Source: UBA11591 sp040220895 (lineage in GTDB: Bacteria > Bacteroidota > Bacteroidia > Flavobacteriales_E > Vicingaceae). From it: 64,000 nucleotides of DNA. The stretch's first letter is position 1. Each line of letters begins with the position of its first letter. The position numbers and the translations under genes were made by a program. The DNA is taken from contig JAVJVY010000010.1 in the NCBI GenBank assembly GCA_040220895.1, forward strand, positions 110,811 through 174,810. The letters run 5' to 3'. A model generated the notes under the pieces. It did no database searches and was not told the origin of the DNA. It saw only the letters and a program-made list of their open reading frames with translations. Of the stretch, positions 54,901-63,768 are shown one piece after another.

Positions 54901-56250
54901 TTACTTCTTAGCTAATTTAAGAAAATCATCATATGAAATTTTCTTTTCCTTGATCTTGAGATTACCTTTTAAAAACTCCAATAATCGTTGGTCGTAAAGC
55001 TGGTCAAAAATTCTTTTTGCTTCTTCATTATTAGTGAGAACACTGCGGGCTGTTTCACGCATTTGTTCCTCTTCCATTGGCGCCTGTCCGTATGAAGCAA
55101 ATTGCTTCTTAAGCAATTCAACCGTATAATTCTCGGCATCTTGAGCAGTTACTTCAAGATTTTTTTCCTTAATAATGTGGTTTTCGATGATCTGCCATTT
55201 CAGACTTCTCGCGTACACATCGTATTCACTTTCGATCTGCTCCGCGGTCAATGATTGATCGTTCGCATTTAGAAGCCATCTTTTTAAAAACTTATCGGGC
55301 AGAGCAATTTTCGATTTTTCAATCAGTTTTTCCTGAAAATCCAACATCAGTTTTTGATCGCTGGTTTGATCAAACTGCAGGGTCAGGTCATCTTTCATTT
55401 TCTGCCTGAATTCCTCAAGCGACTTCACCTTTCCCGGACCAAAAATCTTATCAAAAAGCTCCTGATTCACCTCTGCCGGGGCGATGTGGTTTACCTTTTC
55501 AACCGTAAACTTTATGGGAGATTTATTAAAGATCAGGTCTTCTTTCTTCTTTCCCAACAACTTGGCTTTTTCTTCGTCCGAGTTAAACTGGTCATACTTA
55601 ATGGTCACAGAAATGCCAGGACCAATGCCAGTAAGTGATTTTTTAAGTTTTTTACTTTCAATATTAGAAATCAACATCGATCCCTTACTAGTTATGCCAC
55701 CGTCAACCAGGTTTCCATTCCTATCTACCTCTTCAAATGTTCCGGTCAGCATATCATCTTCTACCGATAACTGCGATTCGCTGACCTGGCCATAGCGCTT
55801 AGCCATATCCAGTGTCTGCTGATCCATGAGTTTATCGTTGACCTGTATCTCATACTTTTCGACCTTGACTTTATCCAATGTACCTGGGTCAAAACTTGGA
55901 GCAAGTCCAAGCTCAAATTCGAATTCGAATTCCTGTTGTTTTTCCCAATTAATGGTTGATTCCGAATCTTTCTTGGGCAGTGGATTACCTAGAATATTGA
56001 TCTTGTTTTCAGAAATGTATTCGTTGATCGATTTAGAAAGGATGGAATTAATTTCTTCGACCAAGGTGCTTGTGCCGGCCATTTTTTTGATCATTCCAAA
56101 AGGGACGTGTCCTTGACGGAATCCGGGGATCTTTGCTTTTTTTCGTAGGTCTTTTAATCGCTCTTCAACGCGTTTCTCATAATCTTCGGGTCCGAGCTTT
56201 ATCTTGACCAGTGCATTGAGTTTATCAATGTTTTCTCTTTCAATGTTCAT
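54901..56250 (-). CDS. tig: Trigger factor
   Basis: The 449-residue ribosome-associated chaperone has an N-terminal ribosome-binding domain with FRQGHVPFGMIKKM, corresponding to the GFRxGxxP signature, a central FKBP-like domain (about 150-240) that is diverged, and a long helical C-terminal domain. It acts on nascent chains at the exit tunnel. It is the first gene of the tig-clpP-clpX group. Confidence 0.93.
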   Translation of the reverse strand: MNIERENIDKLNALVKIKLGPEDYEKRVEERLKDLRKKAKIPGFRQGHVPFGMIKKMAGTSTLVEEINSILSKSINEYISENKINILGNPLPKKDSESTINWEKQQEFEFEFELGLAPSFDPGTLDKVKVEKYEIQVNDKLMDQQTLDMAKRYGQVSESQLSVEDDMLTGTFEEVDRNGNLVDGGITSKGSMLISNIESKKLKKSLTGIGPGISVTIKYDQFNSDEEKAKLLGKKKEDLIFNKSPIKFTVEKVNHIAPAEVNQELFDKIFGPGKVKSLEEFRQKMKDDLTLQFDQTSDQKLMLDFQEKLIEKSKIALPDKFLKRWLLNANDQSLTAEQIESEYDVYARSLKWQIIENHIIKEKNLEVTAQDAENYTVELLKKQFASYGQAPMEEEQMRETARSVLTNNEEAKRIFDQLYDQRLLEFLKGNLKIKEKKISYDDFLKLAKK

Positions 56251-56316
56251 ATAACGACAATTCGTGGTTCAAACAAATGGTATTATTTCTTGATGGAGAC
56301 ATTCAGAAGGATTAGT

Positions 56317-56344
56317 GATATCCCGATATGGTGACCGGGATATC
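56317..56344 (-). terminator. Hairpin downstream of tRNA-Leu
   Basis: GATATCCCG (56317-56325) and CGGGATATC (56336-56344) form a perfect 9-base inverted repeat with a 10-base loop. It starts 21 bases after the 3' end of the tRNA on the transcribed strand and lies upstream of tig. No T-run follows on the minus strand, so it is either a factor-dependent or weak terminator, or a processing signal. Confidence 0.4.
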
Positions 56345-56364
56345 GCAACCTTGAATCAATTGAG

Positions 56365-56446
56365 TGCGGATGAAGGGACTCGAACCCCCAAGCCTCGCGG
56401 CACTAGATCCTAAGTCTAGCGTGTCTACCAATTTCACCACATCCGC
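56365..56446 (-). tRNA. tRNA-Leu (anticodon UAG)
   Basis: The 82-base minus-strand gene folds as a class II tRNA with a 7-base acceptor stem (GCGGATG with CATCCGC) and discriminator A. The anticodon stem CTAGA/TCTAG has loop CTTAGGA (anticodon TAG). A long variable arm follows, and the T arm ends in GGTTCGAGTCCC. The CCA end is not encoded. It reads CUA and probably the other CUN leucine codons. Confidence 0.97.
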
Positions 56447-56470
56447 AGAAAATCCCAAAATTGGGAGGCG

Positions 56471-56498
56471 CAAATTTAGTATTTTTTTCTCGCTCAAA
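56471..56498 (-). promoter_or_regulatory. Promoter for tRNA-Leu
   Basis: On the minus strand TTTG (56498-56495) and TAAATTTG (56478-56471) are 16 bases apart, close to the Bacteroidota consensus spacing. The start would be near 56464, about 18 bases before the tRNA. A 5-base inverted repeat (GCTCA/TGAGC) overlaps the upstream element. Confidence 0.55.
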
Positions 56499-56549
56499 CA
56501 TGAGTGAGCTAATTCACGACCAATCCTTAAGCACTGGGTGTAAAAGGTT

Positions 56550-56557
56550 TATTTTTG
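56550..56557 (+). promoter_or_regulatory. Probable -7 box for the flavin reductase-atoE operon
   Basis: TATTTTTG fits TAnnTTTG exactly, 20 bases before the ATG at 56578. The upstream TTG is not evident. Confidence 0.4.
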
Positions 56558-56577
56558 ATGTCTAAAACGAGTTTTCA

Positions 56578-57462
56578 ATGAAGATTGATATCAAAGAAAT
56601 TTCTGTTCCAAAGCTGCATTCTTACTTGCTGGGTTCCATTGGGCCAAGACCCATCGCCTTGGCTTCTACTATTGACGAAAATGGCAATGCAAATTTGAGC
56701 CCTTTCAGTTTCTTCAATGTGTTCAGTGCAAATCCTCCCATTGCCATCTTTTCTCCTGCTAGAAGGGGCAGGAACAACACGACCAAGCATACGTATGAAA
56801 ATGTCAAATCAGTGCCTGAAGTATGCATCAATGTAGTGAATTACGATATTGTTCAACAAGTCTCGCTTTCAAGCACCGAATATGCTAAAGGCGTTGACGA
56901 ATTTGTTAAATCCGGGTTGACCCCAATCCCATCAGAGAAGATCAAACCATTTAGAGTTAAGGAATCCCCGGTACAAATGGAATGTAAGGTTAATCAGGTA
57001 ATTGAGTTGGGGCACGAAGGTGGTGCCGGAAATCTGGTAATTTCAGAGATTTTAATGATTCATGTGCAAGACGACATATTGGATGAAGAGGGAAAAATTG
57101 ATCAGAATAAAATAGACTTGGTTGGAAGAATGGGTGGAAATTGGTATAGTCGTTCGCGTAATGGACTTTTTGAAGTTGAAAAGCCCCTGACAAGCCATGG
57201 TATTGGTGTAGATAAAATCCCGGAACATATCAGAAAGAGCGTAGTTCTCACCGGCAATGACCTGGGTGTGCTGGGCAATGTTGATGAAATTCCCGATATG
57301 CAAGAAGTTGGAAAATTTCGAAAAGACTATGTAAATGACCTTATCGAGGGTGCCTCCCCGTCAGAATTGAGAAAGATTTTGCACGAAACAGCCAGGATTA
57401 AAATTTCTGAGGGAAAAGTCAAAGAAGCTTGGATGATCTTGCTTTCTGAAGTTCCTTTATGA
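56578..57462 (+). CDS. Flavin reductase-like (FMN-binding split barrel) protein
   Basis: The 294-residue protein has the split-barrel signature GPRPIALASTIDENGNANLSP, then SFFNVFSANPPIAIFSPARR and INVVNYD, typical of flavoredoxin/flavin-reductase-like proteins. These bind FMN or reduce flavin with NAD(P)H. The extra C-terminal part (about 210-294) is helical and of unknown role. It overlaps the AtoE-type gene by four bases. The substrate is not known. Confidence 0.84.
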   Translation: MKIDIKEISVPKLHSYLLGSIGPRPIALASTIDENGNANLSPFSFFNVFSANPPIAIFSPARRGRNNTTKHTYENVKSVPEVCINVVNYDIVQQVSLSSTEYAKGVDEFVKSGLTPIPSEKIKPFRVKESPVQMECKVNQVIELGHEGGAGNLVISEILMIHVQDDILDEEGKIDQNKIDLVGRMGGNWYSRSRNGLFEVEKPLTSHGIGVDKIPEHIRKSVVLTGNDLGVLGNVDEIPDMQEVGKFRKDYVNDLIEGASPSELRKILHETARIKISEGKVKEAWMILLSEVPL

Positions 57463-58850
57463 AATGGACAGAACGATATGCAGACCTGTTTGGCAAGTTA
57501 TTGCCGGGTCCGTTTGCCATAGCCGTTCTTTTGACCATCTTGACCTTTGGCCTGGCGTTCTTTTTTACGGGTCAGGAAAAAGAACTTAGTAAGCACTACA
57601 TAGATCTTGTTTCATATTGGGAACAGGGACTTTGGGACAGGCCACTTCTTGTATTTGCATTCCAGATGATGCTCATGCTGGTTCTTGGTCATGCATTGGC
57701 TTTAACCGAAACCGCACAGCGAATCATTGAGGCTTCTTTGCAGTATTGCACAACAGCAGCAAGAGCTGCATTTCTGGTTACCCTGTTAACGATTTGTGTT
57801 TCATTGTTCAATTGGGGCCTGGGCTTGATCTTTGGAGCCATCTTTGCGCGGAAAGTTGCTGAATACGCACATCATCATGGCATTTCAATTAATTACCCCC
57901 TTATTGGTGCGGCTGGTTACAGTGGTCTGATGGTATGGCATGGCGGTATCTCAGGATCCTCCCTTGTCAAGGTGGCAGAACCTGGCCATTTAAAGGAAAT
58001 GATGTCTGGAATATATACTTCCGAGCAATTGGCTTCTCTTCCTGTTTCTATTGGATTTCCCGAGACTGTATTCAGTTCAATGAACCTGTATGCCAGTGTA
58101 ATGGTTATCCTATTGCTTCCTGCAGCTATGTATTATTTAGGTCGAATATCGGCCCCAAAGAGTGGAAAAATGACACCTCGAAGATGGATCATGCAAATAG
58201 ACAACCAGGACATTCAGGGAGCCGATAAGCTGAATCACTCGAAACTTATGGCCTACCTATTCGCTTCTTTCATCCTGGTAGGCATGGTTATAAGAGTTGG
58301 CGCAGTTGATAATCCCATGAACATGACTTTCATGACACCCGACTTCATCAATCTATTTCTTTTTTCATTGGGCCTGGTATTGCACGGAAGTTTTAATCGC
58401 TTTATGGATGCGGTTGGAGAAGCTGTGTCAGGTGCTGCGGGCATACTTATTCAATTCCCATTGTATTTTGGCATCATGGGATTGATGAAGAATTCGGGTA
58501 TGGTGGAGGCACTATCCAATTTTTTTGTATCTGTTTCCACCGGTTTTACATTCCCAATATTTACTTTTTTTAGTGCGGGCATTGTCAACATTTTTGTTCC
58601 AAGTGGGGGGGGGCAATGGGCCATTCAAGGTCCCATCATCATTCAAACTGCGAACGAAATGGGAATATCTCTAAACAAGTGTATTATGGCAATGGCCTAT
58701 GGAGATCAATTAACAAACATGCTGCAACCGTTTTGGGCCTTGCCTCTTTTGGGCATCACTGGCCTAAAAGCAAAAGAAATTTTACCATATACCCTTTTTT
58801 TATTGGGAATGGGATTTTTCATTTACCTGTCGGCGCTAGTCATTTTTTAG
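57459..58850 (+). CDS. atoE: Short-chain fatty acid transporter, AtoE family
   Basis: The 463-residue inner-membrane protein has about 12 hydrophobic helices. The opening WTERYADLFGKLLPGPFAIAV, the WHGGISGSS turn, and NIFVPSGGGQWAIQGP are hallmarks of the AtoE/TIGR00366 family, proposed to carry short-chain fatty acids such as acetoacetate or butyrate. The 3' end overlaps the convergent ABC permease gene by 15 bases. A scoA-type gene is in the window but over 55 kb away. Confidence 0.9.
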   Translation: MKWTERYADLFGKLLPGPFAIAVLLTILTFGLAFFFTGQEKELSKHYIDLVSYWEQGLWDRPLLVFAFQMMLMLVLGHALALTETAQRIIEASLQYCTTAARAAFLVTLLTICVSLFNWGLGLIFGAIFARKVAEYAHHHGISINYPLIGAAGYSGLMVWHGGISGSSLVKVAEPGHLKEMMSGIYTSEQLASLPVSIGFPETVFSSMNLYASVMVILLLPAAMYYLGRISAPKSGKMTPRRWIMQIDNQDIQGADKLNHSKLMAYLFASFILVGMVIRVGAVDNPMNMTFMTPDFINLFLFSLGLVLHGSFNRFMDAVGEAVSGAAGILIQFPLYFGIMGLMKNSGMVEALSNFFVSVSTGFTFPIFTFFSAGIVNIFVPSGGGQWAIQGPIIIQTANEMGISLNKCIMAMAYGDQLTNMLQPFWALPLLGITGLKAKEILPYTLFLLGMGFFIYLSALVIF

Positions 58851-59942
58851 CAATATTCGTTCGTCATTGGCGTCTCTCAGGGCGTTACCAATGAAGGTAA
58901 ACGATAGCACCAATAGCATTATGGCAATGCCCGGCAAAAGTGCAAGGTGTGCATCGCCCGTGATTAGAAAAGCTTTGTGCTCACTGATCATTTTCCCCCA
59001 AGTGGCTTGAGGTGGGGGCGAACCAATTCCGAGAAAACTCAGGCCCGCTTCAAGCAGAATGGCCGTTGCAAAATTAGCAGCGCTAATCACAATGATAGGT
59101 CCTGAAATATTTGGTAGAATATGCCTGATCATTATTCGCATGTTACTCATTCCCAATACTCTGCCGGCTTCAACAAACTCTTTTTCCCTCATGCTCAATA
59201 CCTGGCCTCGAACCACACGAGCAACTTCTACCCACATGGTCAGACCAACTGCTACAAAAATTTGCCAGAATCCCTTTCCAAGGACCAGTGTGATGCTTAT
59301 GACCAAAAGCAGGGTGGGAACAGACCACACCACGTTTATCAACCAAAGAATGATTCTGTCGTGCCAACCCCGGTAATAACCTGCCCACAATCCAAGTAAT
59401 ATGCCTAGAATTAGAGATATAGCGACTGATATGAGACCAACACTGAGCGAAATATATGTGCCCGCCATCAACCTGCTAAAAAGATCGCGGCCGTATTTAT
59501 CTGTTCCAAGCACCATGGTTTTTTCTTCAATGAAGTCTTTGACGTTCCATCGCCCAAGTTTTTGATCTTCTTCAATTACCTTTAATGTTGATATGGCAAA
59601 CCTCTCAAACCGCTCTTCCCTGTATTTCTTGATTACAAGGTTGTCACCATCAATTGTAATAGAATCAAATGGAATTAATTGAAAATTTTCGGCGCTTCCG
59701 ACGAAGTATTTGTTCAACCAGCTTTCATTTTCGGCATTTATCGCACGCGGAACTTTAAGAAAGGAAACACGCGTCATTGGCTTTAATACCGCCAATTCCA
59801 GGTATTGGTTATTTGCAAAGGGGCTGGAATCTGGTCTGATATTCGCCCCTCCTAGACTGACAAGTACATTGATGGTAATAGTGATCATCCCTATGACAAA
59901 CAAAGGGTTTTGAAATAGCCGCTGTGAATTGATCAAGCTCAT
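58836..59942 (-). CDS. ABC transporter permease, DppC/OppC family, with enlarged periplasmic loop
   Basis: The 368-residue permease has one N-terminal helix, about 110 residues of extracytoplasmic loop, and then five helices with the EAA loop (REKEFVEAGRVLGMSNMRIMIRHILPN). It resembles the C component of peptide or nickel importers (LGTDKYGRDLFSRLMAGTYISL) but is longer than the usual 300 residues. Partner permease, ATPase and binding protein are not in the window. The ATG overlaps the upstream GT2 stop (ATGA). Confidence 0.87.
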   Translation of the reverse strand: MSLINSQRLFQNPLFVIGMITITINVLVSLGGANIRPDSSPFANNQYLELAVLKPMTRVSFLKVPRAINAENESWLNKYFVGSAENFQLIPFDSITIDGDNLVIKKYREERFERFAISTLKVIEEDQKLGRWNVKDFIEEKTMVLGTDKYGRDLFSRLMAGTYISLSVGLISVAISLILGILLGLWAGYYRGWHDRIILWLINVVWSVPTLLLVISITLVLGKGFWQIFVAVGLTMWVEVARVVRGQVLSMREKEFVEAGRVLGMSNMRIMIRHILPNISGPIIVISAANFATAILLEAGLSFLGIGSPPPQATWGKMISEHKAFLITGDAHLALLPGIAIMLLVLSFTFIGNALRDANDERILLKND

Positions 59943-61078
59943 GACGCAATTTTACGTCCTTTCCAAGTTGGCTTGTAAGTCATGGATGCAAAAAAGATGG
60001 CAAGAAGGTAAAAAGGATAACATAAAAATCCGAGAAAGAAATCAACATACTTGAGCTGAATACTATTGAGCTTACTTGCCTGGGTAATCATGTGGAAATC
60101 TAACACAAATTTTAAAGTCACATAGGCAATGCTTATCAAAGGCCAGTTAGTGCTGCCCCATTCAAGTATTGGCAGCAAAAGTAACCAGGCGTTACTTAGA
60201 GCAAACAAAGAAGAAATATATAAAAACGACTTGTCATGGACATGGATCGATTTCGAAGCCCAGCGGACCTTTTGGGCCACTAATTGCCCCAATGTTTCTG
60301 AGGGACGAATTTTTGCAAAAGCATCCCTGTTATTTGCACAAACAATGGAAAACGGTGCTTTTTGCTTTAAGTCCAGCATTAAAAAAAGATCGTCTCCTGA
60401 AGATATGTCGCGATGCTGGCTATAACCCCCAAGGCGATTAAAAGTCGCTTTTCTAAAAGCCAGGTTGGCTCCATTACAAAGAATGGCATCCCCCCTCAAG
60501 GCAAATGACAATGTGATGTATTGAAATGCAAGTAATTCTAAATTCTGAAGCCGGTGAAATCGATTTTTAATTTGGTGCATTCCAACGGGACCAATGATCA
60601 TTTCCACTTTGTGATCGTTAAATGGAATTGTCAATTGCTCTAACCATTTTTCGTCATGACTTGTATCGGCGTCTGTGCAAATTATCAATTCGCTCGTTGC
60701 CGCTTCGATACCCCTGGACAGGGCCATTTTTTTTCCTTTTTCATCCTTATTTAGCCGTATCAATTTAAACCGGAAGCTGCAATAGTCGATGGTCTCTTCA
60801 AGTATTCGATTGCTATTATCTTCTGAGTGATCGTCAACTGCTATTACTTCAATTAGGTTCTTGGCATAGGACTGACGATTTAGTTCTTTGAGTAATGATT
60901 TAAGGTTTTTCTCTTCGTTCCGAAATGGAATGACAATGCTCAAAGATGGTTTATCAATGGTATATGGCTCAATTGACTGCCGACCCTTAACATGGATGGG
61001 CGTTCTGATCAACCATGCGTAGGCCAGGATGATAGAAACACTGACCAACACCAGCAAAGGAATCACAAGTGAATGCAT
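59939..61078 (-). CDS. Membrane-anchored family 2 glycosyltransferase
   Basis: The 379-residue protein has an N-terminal helix (about 4-24), a GT-A domain with LSIVIPFRNEEKNLKSL, VDDHSEDN, CTDADTSH (DxD) and QKVRWASKS (a QxxRW-like site), and three to four C-terminal membrane helices. Such enzymes polymerise or transfer sugars from nucleotide donors at the inner membrane. The ATG at 61078 is preferred over a TTG three codons earlier. It is divergent from ruvC and overlaps the ABC permease gene. Confidence 0.87.
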   Translation of the reverse strand: MHSLVIPLLVLVSVSIILAYAWLIRTPIHVKGRQSIEPYTIDKPSLSIVIPFRNEEKNLKSLLKELNRQSYAKNLIEVIAVDDHSEDNSNRILEETIDYCSFRFKLIRLNKDEKGKKMALSRGIEAATSELIICTDADTSHDEKWLEQLTIPFNDHKVEMIIGPVGMHQIKNRFHRLQNLELLAFQYITLSFALRGDAILCNGANLAFRKATFNRLGGYSQHRDISSGDDLFLMLDLKQKAPFSIVCANNRDAFAKIRPSETLGQLVAQKVRWASKSIHVHDKSFLYISSLFALSNAWLLLLPILEWGSTNWPLISIAYVTLKFVLDFHMITQASKLNSIQLKYVDFFLGFLCYPFYLLAIFFASMTYKPTWKGRKIAS

Positions 61079-61149
61079 TTGAACCAAAGGTAATGACTGC
61101 AGTTACCAGCCACAAATGCTTTGAAATAATAGTTCTAATTTTATCGGGA

Positions 61150-61710
61150 ATGGAAAGAAAAGAAAAAATCATTCTAGGCATCGATCCCGGCACCAATATT
61201 ATGGGTTATGGTATCATAAAGACTTCTGGACAGGACTTCGAATTAATTTCCATGGGTTCTGTCCATCTCACAAAAATTACCGATCCATATCTGAAATTAA
61301 AGAAGATTTTTGAACGAACCCTGGCGATTATAGACGAGTACCATCCGGATGAAATGGCAATTGAAGCTCAGTTCTTCGGTAAAAATGTGCAATCCATGTT
61401 AAAACTTGGCAGGGCACAAGGCGTTTCCATTGCAGCAGGGTTGTCTAGGAGCCTGCCTATCTCAGAGTATTTGCCCAAACGGGTTAAGATGGCGGTTACC
61501 GGAAACGGTAACGCATCTAAGGAGCAGGTAGCGGGCATGCTATCAAACATGTTAAATTATAAGGAGGTGCCAAAGCACTTGGATGCATCTGATGGATTGG
61601 CGGTAGCTGTTTGCCATCACCTTCAAGACGGAAAACCGGCATCTACTGGTAAAAAATACAGCGGCTGGGCATCTTTTATCAAAGACAATCCAAAAAGGAA
61701 AATGCCTTAG
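61150..61710 (+). CDS. ruvC: Holliday junction resolvase RuvC
   Basis: The 186-residue endonuclease resolves four-way junctions with RuvAB. Catalytic acids: Asp12 in ILGIDPGTNIMGYG, Glu72 in MAIEAQFFGKN, and the C-terminal DASDGLAVAVCHH. The ATG at 61150 starts just before the first motif. Its stop overlaps the convergent HIT gene stop by three bases. Confidence 0.96.
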   Translation: MERKEKIILGIDPGTNIMGYGIIKTSGQDFELISMGSVHLTKITDPYLKLKKIFERTLAIIDEYHPDEMAIEAQFFGKNVQSMLKLGRAQGVSIAAGLSRSLPISEYLPKRVKMAVTGNGNASKEQVAGMLSNMLNYKEVPKHLDASDGLAVAVCHHLQDGKPASTGKKYSGWASFIKDNPKRKMP

Positions 61711-62096
61711 GCTTTTCGAATAGATTCAGCGATGGCAGATAATTCATCCTGGCTAAAGGATAATTTTGGCTTGGAAAAGTTTAAATCGCCGATAACGTTC
61801 ATGGGAACCAAGTGTATATGGGCATGTGGGACTTCTAAACCGATGACTGCAATTCCAATTCGCTTGCAGGGAATGGCTTTTTCAATTTTTTGAGCAACAC
61901 TTTTTGCAAACAACCATAAGGCTTGATAATCGCTGTCTGCGACGTCAAAAATATAATCAGTTTCTTTTTTGGGAATTACAAGGGTGTGACCTTTAGCTAT
62001 AGGAAAGACATCTAAAAAAGCCAGAAATTGATCCGTCTCGGCTATTTTATGAGCAGAAATTTCTCCACTGACAATCTTTGTGAAGATACTAGGCAC
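61707..62096 (-). CDS. HIT-family (HINT-like) protein
   Basis: The 129-residue protein has the histidine triad HAHIHLVPM near residues 100-108 and the opening IFTKIVSGEISAHKI of the HINT branch. Members hydrolyse nucleoside phosphoramidates and related adenylates. It starts at a GTG that overlaps the greA stop by one base, so the two are coupled. Confidence 0.92.
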   Translation of the reverse strand: MPSIFTKIVSGEISAHKIAETDQFLAFLDVFPIAKGHTLVIPKKETDYIFDVADSDYQALWLFAKSVAQKIEKAIPCKRIGIAVIGLEVPHAHIHLVPMNVIGDLNFSKPKLSFSQDELSAIAESIRKA

Positions 62097-62569
62097 TAGC
62101 GATGAATATCCAGGATCTCAAATTCCATCTCTCCTGATGGTGTTTCAACCTTCGCAACTTCCCCTTTCTTTTTTCCCAATAGACCTTTTGCAATAGGGCT
62201 GTCTACCGAGATTTTCTTTGCACGTATGTCGGCTTCGTTCTCAGAAACCAAGGTGTATTCCATTTCGGCACCGTTGCTTTTGTTCTTGATTTTCACCGTG
62301 CTAAGTATGAGCACTTTGGAATTGTCCAATTGACTTTCATCAATGATTCGTGCGTTTCCAATAACTTCTTCCAGTTTGTTGATCTGCATTTCGAGTAATC
62401 CCTGTGCCTCTTTAGCAGCATCGTATTCCGCATTTTCTGAAAGGTCACCCTTATCTCTAGCTTCTGCAATCTGCTTGGAAATTTTAGGTCGCTCAACCGA
62501 TTTAAGTTCTTTGAGTTCTTTTTTTAATTTTTCGAATCCCTCTTCTGTGAAGTAGTTTAAGTGTGACAT
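62096..62569 (-). CDS. greA: Transcription elongation factor GreA
   Basis: The 157-residue protein has the N-terminal coiled coil with the acidic tip DLSENAEYDAAKEAQG, which reaches into the RNA polymerase secondary channel, and the FKBP-like C-terminal domain ending SPIAKGLLGKKKGEVAKV. It rescues stalled polymerase by stimulating transcript cleavage. Confidence 0.96.
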   Translation of the reverse strand: MSHLNYFTEEGFEKLKKELKELKSVERPKISKQIAEARDKGDLSENAEYDAAKEAQGLLEMQINKLEEVIGNARIIDESQLDNSKVLILSTVKIKNKSNGAEMEYTLVSENEADIRAKKISVDSPIAKGLLGKKKGEVAKVETPSGEMEFEILDIHR

Positions 62570-62645
62570 AGGAATAAGATTTAAGGTATAAATGTAAAAA
62601 GTGTCCTTTAAGGTTAGAAGGGGTAAACCGAAACGAAAAAGTGGC

Positions 62646-63734
62646 TTATAAGTTTAATTTAAGACCAAAGCTAGTGATTCCACCGAAATTCTCTGTTTGC
62701 TGCCAGGAAAAGTCGATGGCTGCGGTGCCACTGCCTTTCTTTTTACTCATGGGATAAGCAACTGTAACACCCATCGAAAGTCCTGTGAGGGCATTACTAC
62801 CCAAACCAGAAACTCCTTCCCGGCCTTCAATGACATATCCGAGTCGACCCATAAACATCTCTTTAAAGGCATATTCTGCGCCAATGGCAAATAGGTCAGG
62901 AGTGAAAGAATTAGATGTAAAAGTAAAGGCCGGTGTTATTCTGTGCATGGCCCTGATTCCGCGCTCTAAGCTGTCCTCGACCATCTCGAAAAGTAAATCA
63001 TATGAAAGGCCAATGTTCAGCAAAGAAGGGAGCTCGTATTGCTGCGAGCGCTGTTCTTGAGTGATTGGTCTTCCGGAACCGGGTATTTCTCCTAAAGTGG
63101 TTAATCCACTGCCTCTGTATACCATGGCAGGTCCAACGTTCTTAAGTGCAATCCCAAATTTTATTTCATCGTTAATACCGGTTGTATAGCTCACACCGGC
63201 ATCAAGGGCGATTCCATTAGCTTGAACATTGGTTATTTCTTCGTGTACTACCCTAAAAGTCAAACCTCCATTGATCCTTGATGAAAATTGTTTCGCATAT
63301 GAAAGGGCCAGATTAAAGAATAAAGGCGAAAACGTTCCTTGGCCTCCTTCGGGGAGATTTACCGTTGTGTTCTCAATATCTCCAAATGACATTGACATGA
63401 ATGACAGACCGATTACACCTGATTCTCCAACGTGACTGGCCACACCAAGGGAATTTATGTCGATTCCGCTGCTGGAACCCAACCAATCTCTGTGTGAAAA
63501 ATTTATTTCTAATTTTCTCACTTCAGCCAATCCTGCAACGTTGAGATCAATGGCTTCAAGACCGGTGATCATGACCGATCCGGCACCACCCATTCCTGAA
63601 CTCCTTGACCAAGGATTAACAAGTAGGTGCTGCGCACCTGCTTGACCCGCTCGTTCGTCATTACCTGCCCAAACAAGCCCACTAGCAAGAACAGCCAGTA
63701 CCAGCAGTTGAATTTTATTTCTAAACTCTCTCAT
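62646..63734 (-). CDS. PorV/PorQ-family outer membrane protein
   Basis: The 362-residue protein has a signal peptide (hydrophobic 9-23, cleavage near VWAG), then WSRSSGMGGAGSVMITGLEAIDLNVAGLAE, the conserved opening of the PorV/PorQ (FadL-like barrel) family, and a barrel to its end, GGITSFGLKLNL. In type IX secretion PorV shuttles cargo to the PorU sortase; many Bacteroidota have several such proteins, so the exact subtype is open. It is preceded by the T9SS-like cargo C-terminus on the same strand. Confidence 0.85.
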   Translation of the reverse strand: MREFRNKIQLLVLAVLASGLVWAGNDERAGQAGAQHLLVNPWSRSSGMGGAGSVMITGLEAIDLNVAGLAEVRKLEINFSHRDWLGSSSGIDINSLGVASHVGESGVIGLSFMSMSFGDIENTTVNLPEGGQGTFSPLFFNLALSYAKQFSSRINGGLTFRVVHEEITNVQANGIALDAGVSYTTGINDEIKFGIALKNVGPAMVYRGSGLTTLGEIPGSGRPITQEQRSQQYELPSLLNIGLSYDLLFEMVEDSLERGIRAMHRITPAFTFTSNSFTPDLFAIGAEYAFKEMFMGRLGYVIEGREGVSGLGSNALTGLSMGVTVAYPMSKKKGSGTAAIDFSWQQTENFGGITSFGLKLNL

Positions 63735-63768
63735 AAACGATCTTTTTCTTAATCAAATAACTTTCAAT

